A DNA stretch of 64,000 nt. It comes from Delphinus delphis (lineage: Eukaryota > Chordata > Mammalia > Artiodactyla > Delphinidae). Both the position numbers and the translations under genes were made by a program. The stretch lies in NCBI RefSeq assembly GCF_949987515.2, contig NC_082690.1, forward strand, positions 104,220,400 through 104,284,399, in the 5' to 3' direction. The number at the start of each line of letters is the position of its first letter. The first letter of the stretch is position 1. This document shows positions 1-13,700 of the stretch, in pieces. Below the pieces are notes generated by a model that was not told where the DNA came from, did no database searches, and worked only from the letters and a program-made list of their open reading frames with translations.

Positions 1-1300
<1,300 letters not shown>

Positions 1301-1507
1301 ATTGTGGCAGAGCTTGGCTGCAGAGTGGTGAAGGATGGCGCGGGTTCCCGCCTGTGGCAGGCGGAAAGGAACACAAAAAGCCCCTTTCTGTCCGCCGTCT
1401 CTCCCTCCTCTAGGTCTCATCACGTCTGTACTGAGGAATGCCTGCGAGGGTGCCGGGAGGCGCGGAGATGAGAGATAAAGGAATGTGGAAAAGAGTGCTG
1501 CACGTGG

Positions 1508-1589
1508 GACGAGGTGGCCGAGTGGTTAAGGCGATGGACTGCTAATCCATTGTGCTTTGCACGCGTGGGTTCGAATCCCATCCTCGTCG
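1508..1589 (+). tRNA. tRNA-Ser, anticodon GCT
   Basis: 82-nt type II tRNA. The acceptor arm GACGAGG pairs with CCTCGTC, followed by discriminator G. The D-arm/A box is TGGCCGAGTGG. The anticodon stem ATGGA/TCCAT encloses the loop CTGCTAA, with GCT at 1541-1543. A long variable arm is present, and the T-arm/B box is GGTTCGAATCC. A pol III terminator TTTT follows at 1596-1599. All stems pair cleanly, so the gene looks functional. It decodes AGC/AGU serine codons. It lies head-to-head with B4GAT1, about 580 bases from that start codon. I recall a tRNA-Ser-GCT gene in the syntenic human interval. Confidence 0.97.
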
Positions 1590-1595
1590 GTCGTG

Positions 1596-1599
1596 TTTT
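1596..1599 (+). terminator. RNA polymerase III terminator of tRNA-Ser
   Basis: A run of four T residues begins 7 bases after the tRNA 3' end, the standard pol III stop. Confidence 0.8.
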
Positions 1600-2063
1600 A
1601 CAGTGGAGATGATTCTTAATTTTCACAACCCGATGTCTGGAGCAGCGGGTCGAAGAGAACTGAACAGGAGGTGGGACCCAGTTCCGTCTGGACCGGGCCT
1701 CTCTTCTGTCTTTGTTCAACCTGCATTCCTGGCCGTTTCATACTTCAGGTACCTGGACCTTATGGGAGGAGGTTGGAGGTGTGCTTTTCCTTCTCCCTAG
1801 AAAGAGGGCCCGGGGTTTGGTGGCACCTAAAAACCAGAACCGGAATTCTGGCCAATGCTAAATTGGGGGCCAATATGTTTTCCGCAGGAACTAGAGAAAA
1901 CCACCCTGGAGGAGCTGCTCTGTCTAAAGTACTGGAACTTGATGGTGGCAGTGGCGGTGATGCTTGATCATTTAAATTATTAATCTATTCAGCGCACTGA
2001 TTCCCCTCCCCCAGCACTTCTCCCAGGGCAGAGACCTTGTTTGTATCCACACACCCGCCTCCC

Positions 2064-2099
<36 letters not shown>

Positions 2100-2530
2100 A
2101 AGCAGAAGGCCTCGAATATCTGACACCAGTCAGCGTACACAGAAGGTGCTTGATAAGTGTTTGTGGAATGATTGCTCCATGGACTCTTTCAAAGAGGAGA
2201 GGCTGTGGGGAAGGGCAGGTACTTTGATATGTATTGTAGTAACTGTTCGAGCGCTGTGAATCTTGGAAAGGTGCTTTAGGACAGTCAGGGGAGGACCTGG
2301 AACGTCAGGATAAGGTGTTCGCCGGCTACTCCACACACAGTAGGGAGCCAAGGTTGTTGAGTTGAAGAGTGATCAGGAGACCTATATTCTGCGGCTCCAG
2401 CTTGTGGAATCTGATGCTGTCTCCAGGTAGACAATGTCAGAACTGAGTTGTGTTGTAGAGCACTTAGCTGGTGTCAGAGAATTGCTTGGTATGGGGGGGA
2501 AAAAACCACGCATCAGAATTGATGCCAAAA
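1600..2530. other. Intergenic, no gene seen; CA microsatellite
   Basis: No coding or RNA gene is recognised. A perfect (CA)n tract lies at about 2067-2097. The stretch around 2130-2170 resembles the tail of an old MIR/L2 element. Confidence 0.5.
2067..2097. repeat. (CA)n microsatellite
   Basis: About 15 uninterrupted CA units. Confidence 0.9.
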
Positions 2531-3721
2531 TTGTCTGTATAGAAATAAAACTGAATTTTGTGTATTCTTGAATCCTGCAACTTTGCTGAAGTCATTTATT
2601 AGCTCTAATTGTATGTGTCGGTGTGTGTATTCTTTAGGATTTTCTGTATGTGTGTGTATCACTTGTGATTATGGATAATTTTCCTTCTTCCTTTCCAATT
2701 TGGATGCCTCTTATTTCTCTTTCTTGCCCAGTTGTTCTGGCTAGAATGTCCAGTACGAAGTTGAATAGATGAAATGGTGAAAGCAGGCAGCCTTGTCTTT
2801 TTCCTGATCTTAGGGGGAAGACTTCAGTCTTTCACCATTAAGCATGAAATTGGTTGTGGATTTTTCATAAACACTCTTTATCAGGTTGAGGAAGTTCTTA
2901 TTTATTCCTTGTTTGTTGAGTGTTTTTATCTTGAGAGGATGTTGGATTTTGTCAGATGCTTTTTCTGCCTCAGTTGAGATGATCATGTGGTTTTTCCCCT
3001 TCATTTCATATTTGGTGTATTACAATGATTGATTTTTGCAGGTTGAAACACCTTGCATTCTAGAGTAAATCCCACTTGGTCATGGTGTATAATTCTTTTA
3101 ATATGTTGCTGGGTTCAGTCTGCTAGTATTTTGTTGAGGAATTTTACATCTATATTCCTAAGGGATATTAGTTTGTAGTTTTCTTTTCTTGTGATGTCTT
3201 TATCTAGCTTTGGCATCAGGGTAACGCTGGTCACATAGAATGACTTAGGAAGTGTTCCCTCCTCTTGTATTTTTTTGAAGAGTTTGAGGACTGGTGTTAA
3301 TCCTTTAAATGATTGGTAGAATTTGCCTGGGAAGTCATCTGGTCCTGGAGTTTCCTGGGAGGTTTTTGATTACTGATTCAATCTCATTCCTTGTTATAGA
3401 TATGTCCATATTTTCTATTTCTTCTTGAGTTACTTTTGGTAGTTTGTGTGTTTCTAGGAATTTTTCCATTTCATCTAGGTATCTCATTTGTTAGCATACA
3501 GTTATTCATAGTGTTCTCTTATAATGCTTTTTATTTCTGTATAATCAATAGTAATGACCCCCTTTGATTTCTGATTTTAGTAATTTTCAGGTCTTCACTT
3601 TTTTTCTTAGTCTACTCAAAGGTGTGTCAATTTTATTGACCGTTTCAAAGAACCAACTTTTGGTTTCATTGATTTTCTGTGTTGTTTTTCATATTCCATT
3701 TTGTTTATCTCCAATGTAATC

Positions 3722-3916
3722 TTTTTTTTTTTTTTTTTTGGCCACATTGGGTCTTTGTTGCTGTGCACGGGCTTTCTCTAGCTGCGGTGAGCGGGGGCTA
3801 CTCTGCTGCGGTGCACAGGCTTCTCATTGCGGTGGCTTCTCTTATTGCGGAGCACAGGCTCTAGACACACGGGCTCAGTAGTTGTGGCTCACGGGCTTAG
3901 TTGCTCCGTGGCATGC
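3722..3916 (-). repeat. CHR-type tRNA-derived SINE, partial, inside L1
   Basis: It starts with a T run (antisense poly-A) followed by the ggccacattgggtctttgtt motif typical of the CHR 3' region. It stops before the tRNA-like head, so it is 5'-truncated. Confidence 0.85.
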
Positions 3917-4258
3917 CCACTCTAATCTTTATCATCTCCTTCCTTCTGCTAGTTTTGGGTTTAATTTGCTTGAGATTCTCCTTTTTAATGAGGCATTTAC
4001 AGCTGCAAGTTTCCTCTCAGCACTGCTCTTGCTGCATCCCATAAAGTTTAGTATGTTACCTTCATTTCCATTTGTCTCAAAGCATTTTCTGATTTCTCTT
4101 TTGATTTCTTTTTTAACCCATTAGTTATTTAGGGGCATGTTGTTTAATTTCCACATATTTGTGAGGTTTCCAGTTTTTCTATTATTGGTTCCTAGTTTCG
4201 TTCCACTGTGATTGGAAAAGATACCTTGTGTGATTTTACTCTTTTAAAAATTATTGCA

Positions 4259-4431
4259 GGGACTTTCCTGGTGGTCCAGTGGGTAAGACTCCACGCTCCC
4301 AATTCCGGGGGGCCCGGATTGAATCCCTGGTCGGAGAACTAGGTCCTGCATGCATGCCGCAACTAAGGAGTCTGCGTGCCGCAACTAAAGATCCTGCATG
4401 CCGCAACTTAGACCTGGTGCAGCCTAAATAA
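4259..4431 (+). repeat. CHR-type SINE, sense, inside L1
   Basis: The head gggactttcctggtggtcc is followed by a B-box-like region. The 13-base sequence aaaaattattgca flanks the insertion at 4246-4258 and again at 4685-4697, so both SINEs here lie within one original target duplication. Confidence 0.88.
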
Positions 4432-4646
4432 TTTTTTTTTTTTTTTTTTTTTTTTGCGGTATGCGGGCCTCTCACTGTTGTGGCCTCTCCCGTTGCGGAG
4501 CACAGGCTCCGGACGCGCAGGCTCAGCGGCCATGGCTCATGGGCCCAGCTGCTCCGCTGCATGTGGGATCTTCCCGGACTGGGGCACGAACCTGTGTCCC
4601 CTGCATCGGCAGGTGGACTCTCAACCACTGTGCCACCAGGGAAGCC
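4432..4646 (-). repeat. Young-type CHR SINE nested in the A-tail of the preceding SINE
   Basis: A long T run, then the antisense variant block (gcggccatggctcatgggcc), ending ...accagggaagcc. Flanking copies of cctaaataa at 4423-4431 and 4647-4655 are a target duplication derived from the tail of the 4259-4431 SINE. The order of events is therefore L1, then the sense SINE, then this one. Confidence 0.9.
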
Positions 4647-5275
4647 CCTAAATAAATATATATTTTTTTAAATAAATATTTTTAAAAAATTATTGCAACT
4701 TTGTTTTGTGAGCTAATATATGATCTTCCCTGGAGAATGTTCCGTGTGCACTTGGGAAGAAGGTATATTCTGCTGTTTTTAGGTAGAGTGTTGTGTGTAT
4801 GTCTGGCCTGTTTGGTTTGGAGTGTGTTCAAGTCCTGTTTCCTTGTTGATCTTCTGTCTAGTTGTTCTATCGTTTATTGAAAGTGGGATCCTGAAGTCTC
4901 TATCATTGTAGAGATGTCTGTTTCTCCTTCAATTTTGTCAATTTTGGCTTCATAGTTTTTAGGACTTTGTTGTTAGGTGTGTATATGTTTATAATTATTA
5001 TATCTTCTTGATGGAGTTACGCTTTTACGAATATATAATATCCCTCTTTGTCTCTTCAATGATTTTTTAATTAAAGCCTATTTTTTCTGATATTAGTATA
5101 TCCACCCCAACTGTCTTGGTTACTGTTTACATAGAATATCTTTTTCCATTCTTTAACTTTCAACCTATTTGTGGTTTTGGCTCTAAAGTGAGTTTCTGGT
5201 AGATAGCAAGCATATAGTTGAATCATTTTCAAATCCATTCTGACAATCTTTGACTTTTAATTGGAGAGCTGAATC

Positions 5276-7780
5276 AATTTACAAACCAGCAGGTGTCCTC
5301 CTCATAAAAAGGTGAGCAACTGGAGGATAAGGACTGACCTTGCAATGTTTGTGTCCCTCCACCAAGCCTGTCTCAGTGCCCTCCACACAGAGCCCTCTCC
5401 AACTGTTTGCTCATGGACACTGGCTGCTTCTGAGGGAACCTGGGCCTGTTGGCAGAGCTGTGTCAGGCTGGGGATGTGGCGGTGGCCAGGGGGGCTGGGC
5501 ATCAGGAGAGGGATGAGCCAAGTGTAGCCCATCAGCCCAAGAATTTTTCTAACATCAAAACCAGCTGCATCCTGATCTGATGGGAAAGTTGGGCTAGGTA
5601 CACGGGGAAGGAGGACAGGAAGAAGGAATTCCATGTTGTGACATCATAAGGATATCTTTCTGGGCCCATCGTCCACTGCTCAGCCCAACCCGGCTGAACG
5701 CGGACCAGTACCACTGGGTTCCCTGGGGTGGCTGGGTCTGGCAGGTCTAGGGAGCTTTTGGGTACAACAGACAACAGTCTCTGAAGGTAGAGAAGGAGAA
5801 GGGGACCTAGGAAGTACTGGGGTCCTGCTCCCACCAGTCCCAGCCAAAGGGTACAGCTAGGTCTAGTGGTCTGCACAAAATAATCCCAGAACTACAACTA
5901 CCATTTAGTAAATGTCAGTCTGTACTCCAGTGCTTTCTCCAGGACTGCAGTCTCCAGGAATCCCAGTTCCCACTGCTGGGAAAGGGCCTGGCTTCGAACC
6001 CAGGACTGTGGGTCAGGGCACATGCACTTAACCACCAAGTTAAACGGCCTCTGTAGAGGCAGCAGCCTTCTCTTCTGTGTGCCTTCTCCTCTCTCTAATC
6101 CCCTGGTTAGGCCTCAGGCCTAAGGCCCTTCAGCGTTTGTCCCCAGCCCACTGCGCCAGCCTCATCCTCTCCCGTCCCTTTCCTCACATCCTAGGAGTTT
6201 CCGCTCCCCCGTGACCTGTCGCCAGAAGTCCCCACTGTTCCCTGAATATTCCGTGTCCATGCCTTCCACATTTTCTGGTACCTCTCCTGGGATGCCCCTC
6301 CCCTACCTCAGCCCAGCAAGCTCATATTCATCCCTCAAGGCCCAGCTCAGGGGACACCTCCTCAGGGATGCTTGCCCCAACTTCCCAGTTGAGATCACTG
6401 GCCCCCTCTTCTAAGAGTTTCATATTACACATTCTGCAGTGTCCTCACAAGCCCCATCACAAGTTACATTCTATTTCCCATGGCCTTGGGAGGAGGGTCA
6501 CAACTCCTTCACTGTGGGGAAGCAGAGGACACCGGTGGGGGAGAGAGCGATAGTCATCCATGCGGCCAGGCACTCTGCCCGGGAGCACAGGGCTCCTTGC
6601 AGGCCAGTACCCCTGGGCCATGATGTGGTCAAGAGGGCCCAGTGCAGGGATGCCCACAAATCCCTGCCACTCTCAGGGCCTTGGTCATCCCATCTGTCAA
6701 ATGGGTACAATCATCCCCACCCCACCCAGCTCATCAAAGCCAACAGAGCTGAAAGCACTTTGGAAAGTGAATTCATTGTACAAATGGAGAAGGTTATTAT
6801 TAGACCCAGGAGCAGGGTCAGAGAGAAAAAACAAGCAAAAAGGTGGAGTAAGTGCTTAGGGCTCTCGCCTTGAGCCCCTCAAGGAAAAGGGAAGCAGGCC
6901 ATGGGCAGGAAGAACAGCACCTACAGGGAGGTGGGAGCTGGGTCCTGGCTCTGCCAAGAACTGGTCACTTCCCCCTGGGACTCGGTTTCCTCACCTGTAC
7001 AGAGGGGAGCACAATCCCTGCTGGCCTCCCTCTAAGGGCCTCAGTGTGGCTTCAGTGAGAGAGCGGGTGCAGAAGAGCTTTGCAAACTGTAAAGTGCAGT
7101 GCACACATGCAGGCTAACTGCAGTTCTGCGACCCAGGCCCAGCTGGGTTCTGGGGAGTGGACACAGTAAATGCCGGCGATGAAAACCCTGTTTGAGGCCC
7201 AGAGGGTCCTTCGAGCACCCTCAGATCCTGAACTCCTTCTCCCTGTCCCCTCAACTTCCCTGGAATCCTCTGTTCTGGAGTCCAGGAGACTTGACCATGG
7301 TGTCACTGAGGCCTGGAGAGAAGAGGAGCTCCTGTCCAGGGCTGGCCCCCACTCCCACTCTGAATCTGAAGCTGCGGCCACACCAGCCACACAGTTGGCA
7401 AGTTCCCACCTGTGGCCTCTGAGCCCCGGCACTTGGCCAGTGAGTTTCTCATGATTAACAAATGCACTCCTGGTGGTGAGGAAGGGCCATTGTCCTCGGC
7501 CCTCTTTTTCCTGATCATCGTCCTCTCAGTGAGGTCTGTGTGCATCTAGATAGTCTGTCTCTGCGTCAACTCCACTCCTGGGGAGGGTTAGAATGGCAGG
7601 TGGTGAATTCTTCCTTGCAGCACCCCAGGTGGCCACCAGCCCAGGAAAGAGAGCAGCACCCGCCTCTTCCTGGGACCCTCGGACCGCGGGGCCCCAGCCC
7701 AGCAGAGGCTTGAGCCTGGCCCACCATTCCCCCTGTGCTGGGTCTCAGCTCCGAAGAGAAGATGCTGGGAGAGCCCTGGA
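5276..7780. other. Region downstream of SLC29A2, probably its 3' UTR and flank plus ancient MIR
   Basis: No independent gene is recognised. A MIR-like piece lies around 5990-6040. The part next to 7,790 should contain the SLC29A2 3' UTR, but I could not find a clear minus-strand AATAAA, so the transcript end is not placed. Confidence 0.4.
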
Positions 7781-7789
7781 CGGAGCACT

Positions 7790-10700
7790 TCAGAGCAGCG
7801 CCTTGAGGAGGAAGGAGAGCGAGGCTCCACAGGAGAGCCCCAGAGCCAGGAAGAAGGTCATGAGGGTGCCGGCCACCTCCCTCTCATGTGGCAGCACCTG
7901 CCTAGAACACACAGGAGTAGGAGCTCTTAGAAAATGTCAGGCCCAACCTGGACCCAGCCCTGTGCCCTCCGCCCTCCTAACAACAGGACGCCTGAGTTCT
8001 AGTCTGGGCTGACCCAACCTCTGGTCGCTATAATTAGGCCCTTCTCTCTGGACTCCAGTTTCCTGATCTGTAAAATGGGGCCACTGGACATAGACATCTC
8101 TCACGCCCCTGGGGTCTAGATGCAACTGCCTTCCTTCCTGGCAAAATGTCCCCTACCTGGTCCTCCCGGTCACCTCTGCTCTCCCTGGATTCTCAACTCC
8201 ATTTTCCCTAGAGTAAATAGCCCAGGAACTCTGCTTGTGATCAAAACCTTAGCTCCCTTGCAACTGAGAATTTGGGGGAGTAGCTGGGCCCTAAGGAATG
8301 ACAGTCCAACCCATTTATTTCACAGATGGCGAAGCTGAGGACCAGAGAGGAGGCCCCAAAATCAGTGCCTGGGCTACTTTACTGCGCAGGAACCTCCCAA
8401 GCCAAGTCCTCCTCTCCCCAGCTCCTGGCCTGGGACCGGCTCAGCAGTTAAAGCCTGACCTGACAGGTGGCACCAGTGAGGCCCCTCAAAGAGCTAGCCC
8501 ACCTCCCTGCTCCCAGGCCCTCCCCCACACCTTCCCATCCCCCAGACCTGGGCGCCAGGCACATGGTGAGGGACACCAGGTAACCATTTGAAACAGCAAA
8601 AAGCAGCATGAAAGTGATGAAGTAGGCGTCCTGTGGGAAGAGGACGGGCAGCCGGGACCTCTTGGGCACGTGGCACAGCATGAAGAGTGGCACAAAGAGG
8701 ACGCGCAGGCAGACCAGCAGGGGCAGCAGCCGGCTGTCTTTGTCTGGCTGCGGCAGAAGGTTGGGGTGAGGGTGGTCCCTGGGAGCAGGGTCTCTGCTCC
8801 AGGGACACCCCAGATAGACTCAGCTATCACTTCCCCTGACCTACTCCATGTGTGCCGGTGAGGACCCAGCACTTGGGCCTCTGGAGAGCGAGCAGCTGGG
8901 CCAAGGCCACCCAGCAATCAAGGACCAGCCTGGGGCTAGACTTTGCCTCTCCTGAGCTCCAGTTCGTGCTCTCTCCATGGAACTAGACAAGCATCTTCGG
9001 TTTTCAACGTCGGTGGCTCTGAGCACCCCTGGGTTCCGAAGACCCCTCTGGGGAAGATGGGTTTGGGAGCTGGGGATCCAGGCCCTGTCCTGGCTTGGAT
9101 GCACAGCTTGTGGGATCTTAGTTCCCCGACCAGGGATTGAACATGGGCCCTTGGCAGTGAGAGCTCGGAGTCCTAACCCCTGGACCGCTGGGGAATTCCC
9201 AGAGCAGCTACTCTTTGATCTACTTTGTTTGTTGTGTGTCCTTGGAAGTTTTCATGTAAAGAAGCAGCATCTTGGCTAAAAGCAATCTAAATACTAGGAA
9301 TCTTGTCTGACCTCCCACGTGGTGCAGGAAACTCCACATAACAGTCTCTAAGCACCAGGGCCTGGGCCCTAGGCTGGATGCTGGAGACACAGGTCAAGTG
9401 GACAAGGCTTCTGCTTTCAAAGAGTTCACAGTCTAAGCCCTGGCTTGCATATCTCCAGGGGCCAGGTGCTCACTGCTAAACCAGCCAGCTGTTCCATTAC
9501 CAGACCCAGACCAGTGGGACTGTTGGGACATCACCTTTCTATGCTCGTTCACACCCTCTGATCCCCGACTGCTTCCCCAAACCGTCAGATCACCCCAGCC
9601 TAGGTGTGCTCACCCACAGGAAGTAAGAGGTCAGGCTCCGTCCCAGACAGTCCATGACGTTGAAGAGAAGGAAGCAGCAGATGGGGTTGAAGAACTGACC
9701 TGGGAGGGAGAGAGGGCTTATCCTGGTCCTGGCTGCCCTCTTCCCTCTCTGCCCTTCATTCCCACTGCCCTGTCCTCTTCCGCTTCCCAGCACTCACTCC
9801 ACTTCCCAGGGCTGGTGGAGCTGGTCACCATGGCTGTGATGGCTGGGAAGACGGACAGGGTGACTGTGAAGACCAACACAAGGCACAGCGCCGTCAGCCA
9901 GATCTGGGGGTCGGAGGCAAGGGTGTGAGCAGGCAGGCAGACCCAGAGCCCAACACGCAGCCAAACCCTCCTGCTCAAGCCCTGGCCCAGGAACAGGGCA
10001 CTGGGGCCTGGCCCAGCCTGTCTCTGACCCACCATGACCCTGTCATCTTGGGTGGACCAGGTGAGTACAGGCCTCAGCGCATTCTAAGAGTCTCTGGGGA
10101 AGGCTGGAGAGAGCAGCCCTCTCTTCCCCAGGGGTGGTGGTTGGGGGCTATATCCAAGCCAAACCTTCTGGAAGACAATGAAAACTGAAGGTTTCCCTGG
10201 CTTCTGGGGTTCCTCTGGCTCCATCTCTGTCTCCTTCTCAGGGTCAAGATCCAGAGTCAGCACTGCCCTTTGGGGGCTGTTGGGAATCCCGTTCTTCTCA
10301 TCTGGGGCAAGAGGGGAGGGCAGGGTCATGCCTGTGACCCACGCTTGTGACAACCAGGCCCAAGGGAAGGAGATTCCAAGCAATTAAAACAAGTGACCCT
10401 CCACCAACCCAGGGTGCAGGCAAAGAATTAACAATGGAAAGATGCCGAGCTACTATGGGCACAAGCCTATACTTGTGCCTGGCAGAGTTAAGCACCTTAA
10501 ATGGATTATTTCACTGCCACTGCTTTACAAATAAAGAAACTGAGGCTCAGAGGGGTTACATGACTTGACTAAGGTCACACAGCTTGGGTGTTATGAAGCT
10601 AGAATTCAAACTCAGACACACTAGGATCTAGAACTTGTATGCCTGAAGCTCTACTGCCTCCCCATTTTATAGAGGAGGAAACTGAGGCCCAGAGGGCAAA

Positions 10701-13700
10701 GGGATGACTTTAAGCCCATTGACTTCCCTTCAAGATCTTCTGCCTCTGATTACACGAGGCTACTAGGGATGAGGGTTCTAGTTGGGGACGGAGGGGAAAT
10801 GCTTCCCTGTAGTGGTGGCTCTAGCCTCTGCTGGGACCTCCACCTCCCTGGCAGGGTCCCGGGCTCACCAGGCTTGAGGAGCTCAGCTTTGGTCTCCAGC
10901 TCTTGACCTTGTGCCTTTGATGGTTTCTTGGCCAGGTAGTAGCGGGCAAACTTCTGCAGAAGGAAAGCGTTGTCCCTGCCTGGCTTGGCTGAAGTGCCTG
11001 AATCCCTCCCCACCCTGTTGACTTAGAGGCTGGGGTCCCCCAGTGGCTGACTCCTTTGGGGATCAGGGCTGGGCCCAGGTCCCCTCTGCCTCCTTTGGCC
11101 TCTCTCAGGGCCTCAGACTCAGGGCTGTATCTGTGATGCTCTGAAGTGGGCCTTGAGCCCAATACCAGGCTCACCAGGTGGGGCAGGCTCAGGTAACACA
11201 CGATGGACATGAGGATGCCCACGCAGGGCGTGATGAAGTACCCCAGGGCGGAGGTCTGGGCATCCACGCCACCTGTGCAGAAACTTCAGCTGCAGAAGGG
11301 AGGTGGCTGGTCCACCAGCTCCCGCAGGGCTAGCAACTCTTTTCCTGCTTCGCATTATACATGTCTCAGGTTCACCTCCCGGCATCTTCCACTCCTCCCA
11401 CTAACAGACTCAGGACCCTTGTGCCGGGGGCCCCAGCCCAGCCCTTCACTCCTCTCACTCTTCCCCATGTGTCATTTTTGTTGAGCACCTACTATGTGCT
11501 CATTATTACTGCATGCTCCTTACAATCTGAGGATGGAGCTATAATAATCATTCAGGTGGGGAACCTGACACAGGTAAGGGCCAGCCAATGCCCCCAGCTA
11601 GGGAGCAGTGGAACCGGGATTCAAACCCAAGTCTATCTGAATCCCAAACCTGTGCCCCCTTCCCTCAACCTCAGCCTACTGCCACATGCCAGTGCTGGCC
11701 TCAGGGATCCTGCCCCTGGCCCCAAGTTAACCCAATCCTCACCTAGTCATTCTCTCATTGTATAACTCAAGAGCCCCAAACCCAATCCCGAGCTCCCCCA
11801 TCACCCCATCACCTCCATCTCCACCAAAGCCCAAGGCATCCTGCTCGTGGCACATTCTCTCTGCTCCCCAGATTCCCAGAGGCCACCCCTGCCCTCCAGC
11901 CACCCAAGTCTACTCACTGGCCATGGACATGAGCATGGCAAGAGCAGCGAAGATCCCAGCCAGGCCCTGCCCGCTGAGGAAGAGGGTGCTGTACGTGGAA
12001 GGCATGGTGCCCAGTTGCCCGAAGAGGCTGCCCTGCAGAACCGCACAGAAGGCTGTGGAGGGACAGGATTGGGGGCCGCTGCTCAACTAGGCAGGCCTTG
12101 GGGACTCCCTGGAGGAGGTGTTGGCAGGGTGCCTAGGGGACTCCGGACTAGGTTGGGTAGGCATGTTCCGATGTAACACCCCACATTCATCCCTCCTCCG
12201 AGGTGCAGCCCTAGGTGTGAGGGGCTAGGGGCCAGGAGACCTGCTCTTAGGTCACTGTGGGGCCTTGGATGAGTGACTTTTCTTCCCCACTGGGCCTCAG
12301 TTTCTCATCAGGGATATGGGTGATGCTACTGCTGTCTTCCCTTCTTGGATACCTTGGGCCCTTTCAGTAAAAAGAAGAGGCTGGGCTGAAGCCCTGGGGG
12401 GCTGGGTGGGGAGATGGGGAAGGGCAGCGGTGCTCACAGTTGATGAACCAGACAGAGGCCATGGTGATGGAGAAGAAGGGCTCGGGGCTCATGTCCACCT
12501 TGACCAACACCGCCGTCAGGGTAAAGAGCAGCAGGATGACCAGCAGGCTGCCCAGAATCCGCACAGTCTCAGAGATGCTGCTCAGAATGGAGGAGGGCAG
12601 CGTGGGCATCGCTGGGCCCAGGCCAGGTGAGGGGAGGGGGCAAGAGTCTCATCCCAGGGCTGGACAGTGGGGGCTGGGGAGAGATGCAGGGGGGAGGGGA
12701 GGAAGCATGGGAGGTCTTCCCTGGGCCCAGATGGAGCTGCCTCAGCAAAGGCAGGGAAGGGACAACAGAGGGATGGCCTGGCATTGAGCCCAAGGGGCAG
12801 GGCTTCTCACCACTGGTACAAGAAGGAGTTGAGGAGTGTGAAGAGCAGCAGAGGCAGCTGGGACAGCAGTGTCACCCAGTTGTTGAAGTTGAAGGTATCT
12901 GCAGGGCTCGTGTGGTTGGTGCCCAGGGTCTCGGTGGTGCCGTTGGCCCCTGCCAGACGCCCCTGGAAGTACTGCCAGGATGCCAGGGGAGTGGGGTACA
13001 GGGTCACCCTACAACCTACCCTCAGGAACCCCCCAGCCTTCTCCCTCTGCCTCCTCCCATGCTTGGGATTGCTCCGTTAACTTCTGCGGGACTGACTCTC
13101 TGTCTTTGCACCGTCCCCAGCACCTGGCACACAGTTGGAGCTCGATGAACGTGCATTGAATTGAACGGCTGAAGTCTGGGACCGAGCCCAAGCACTAAGA
13201 ACCCCCAACTTGGGCTTTGCTCCATCTTTGGATCACCCCTCCTCTCCTGTGCCCTGGCTCCAGCCCCCACCCCCACTCCTGCAGCAGCTTCCACGTTCCC
13301 CAGTATTTATGGAGCTCCTACTGTAAGCCAGGCTCTGGCCCAGGTGCTGACCAACTGCTTTCTGTCTGGAACACACATCCTGCCATGACTCTGCTTAACT
13401 CCCCCGCTCCCCGTCCATGGCTCCCTGTTGCCTGCAAGGCAAAGCCCCAAGGTTTTGGAACAGCATTTGGGCCTCTTCAGAACCAGACCCTGATCTCCCT
13501 TTTGGGCCCCATTTCCTGTTCCGTCCTGCTAAGCTCCAGTCACCCCAAGCTCTGGCCCTTTCTCTGAATAAGCTGGTACTCTCCTGCCTCTCGGTGTCTT
13601 TGCAAGGCTGCTGTCTCTGCCTGGAGTGCCCTCTCCCCTCCTACCACTCCCCTCCCCCAACACAAATGCTTTACCGAAGTTACAAATCACCTCTTCCGTT

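Larger units (their letters stand above)
2530..5275 (-). repeat. L1 LINE fragment (ORF2 endonuclease-to-RT part), antisense, broken by SINEs
   Basis: The minus strand reads as L1 ORF2. An open segment at 3004-2810 translates into the reverse-transcriptase region, with KNHMIIS...EAEKASDKIQ and FLNLIKSVYEK...LNGERL. The 4690-5270 part corresponds to the more N-terminal ORF2 region. Both ends are truncated and many stops are present, so it is dead. SINEs split it at 3722-3916 and 4259-4684. Orientation and family are clear; the L1 subfamily was not determined. Confidence 0.85.
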
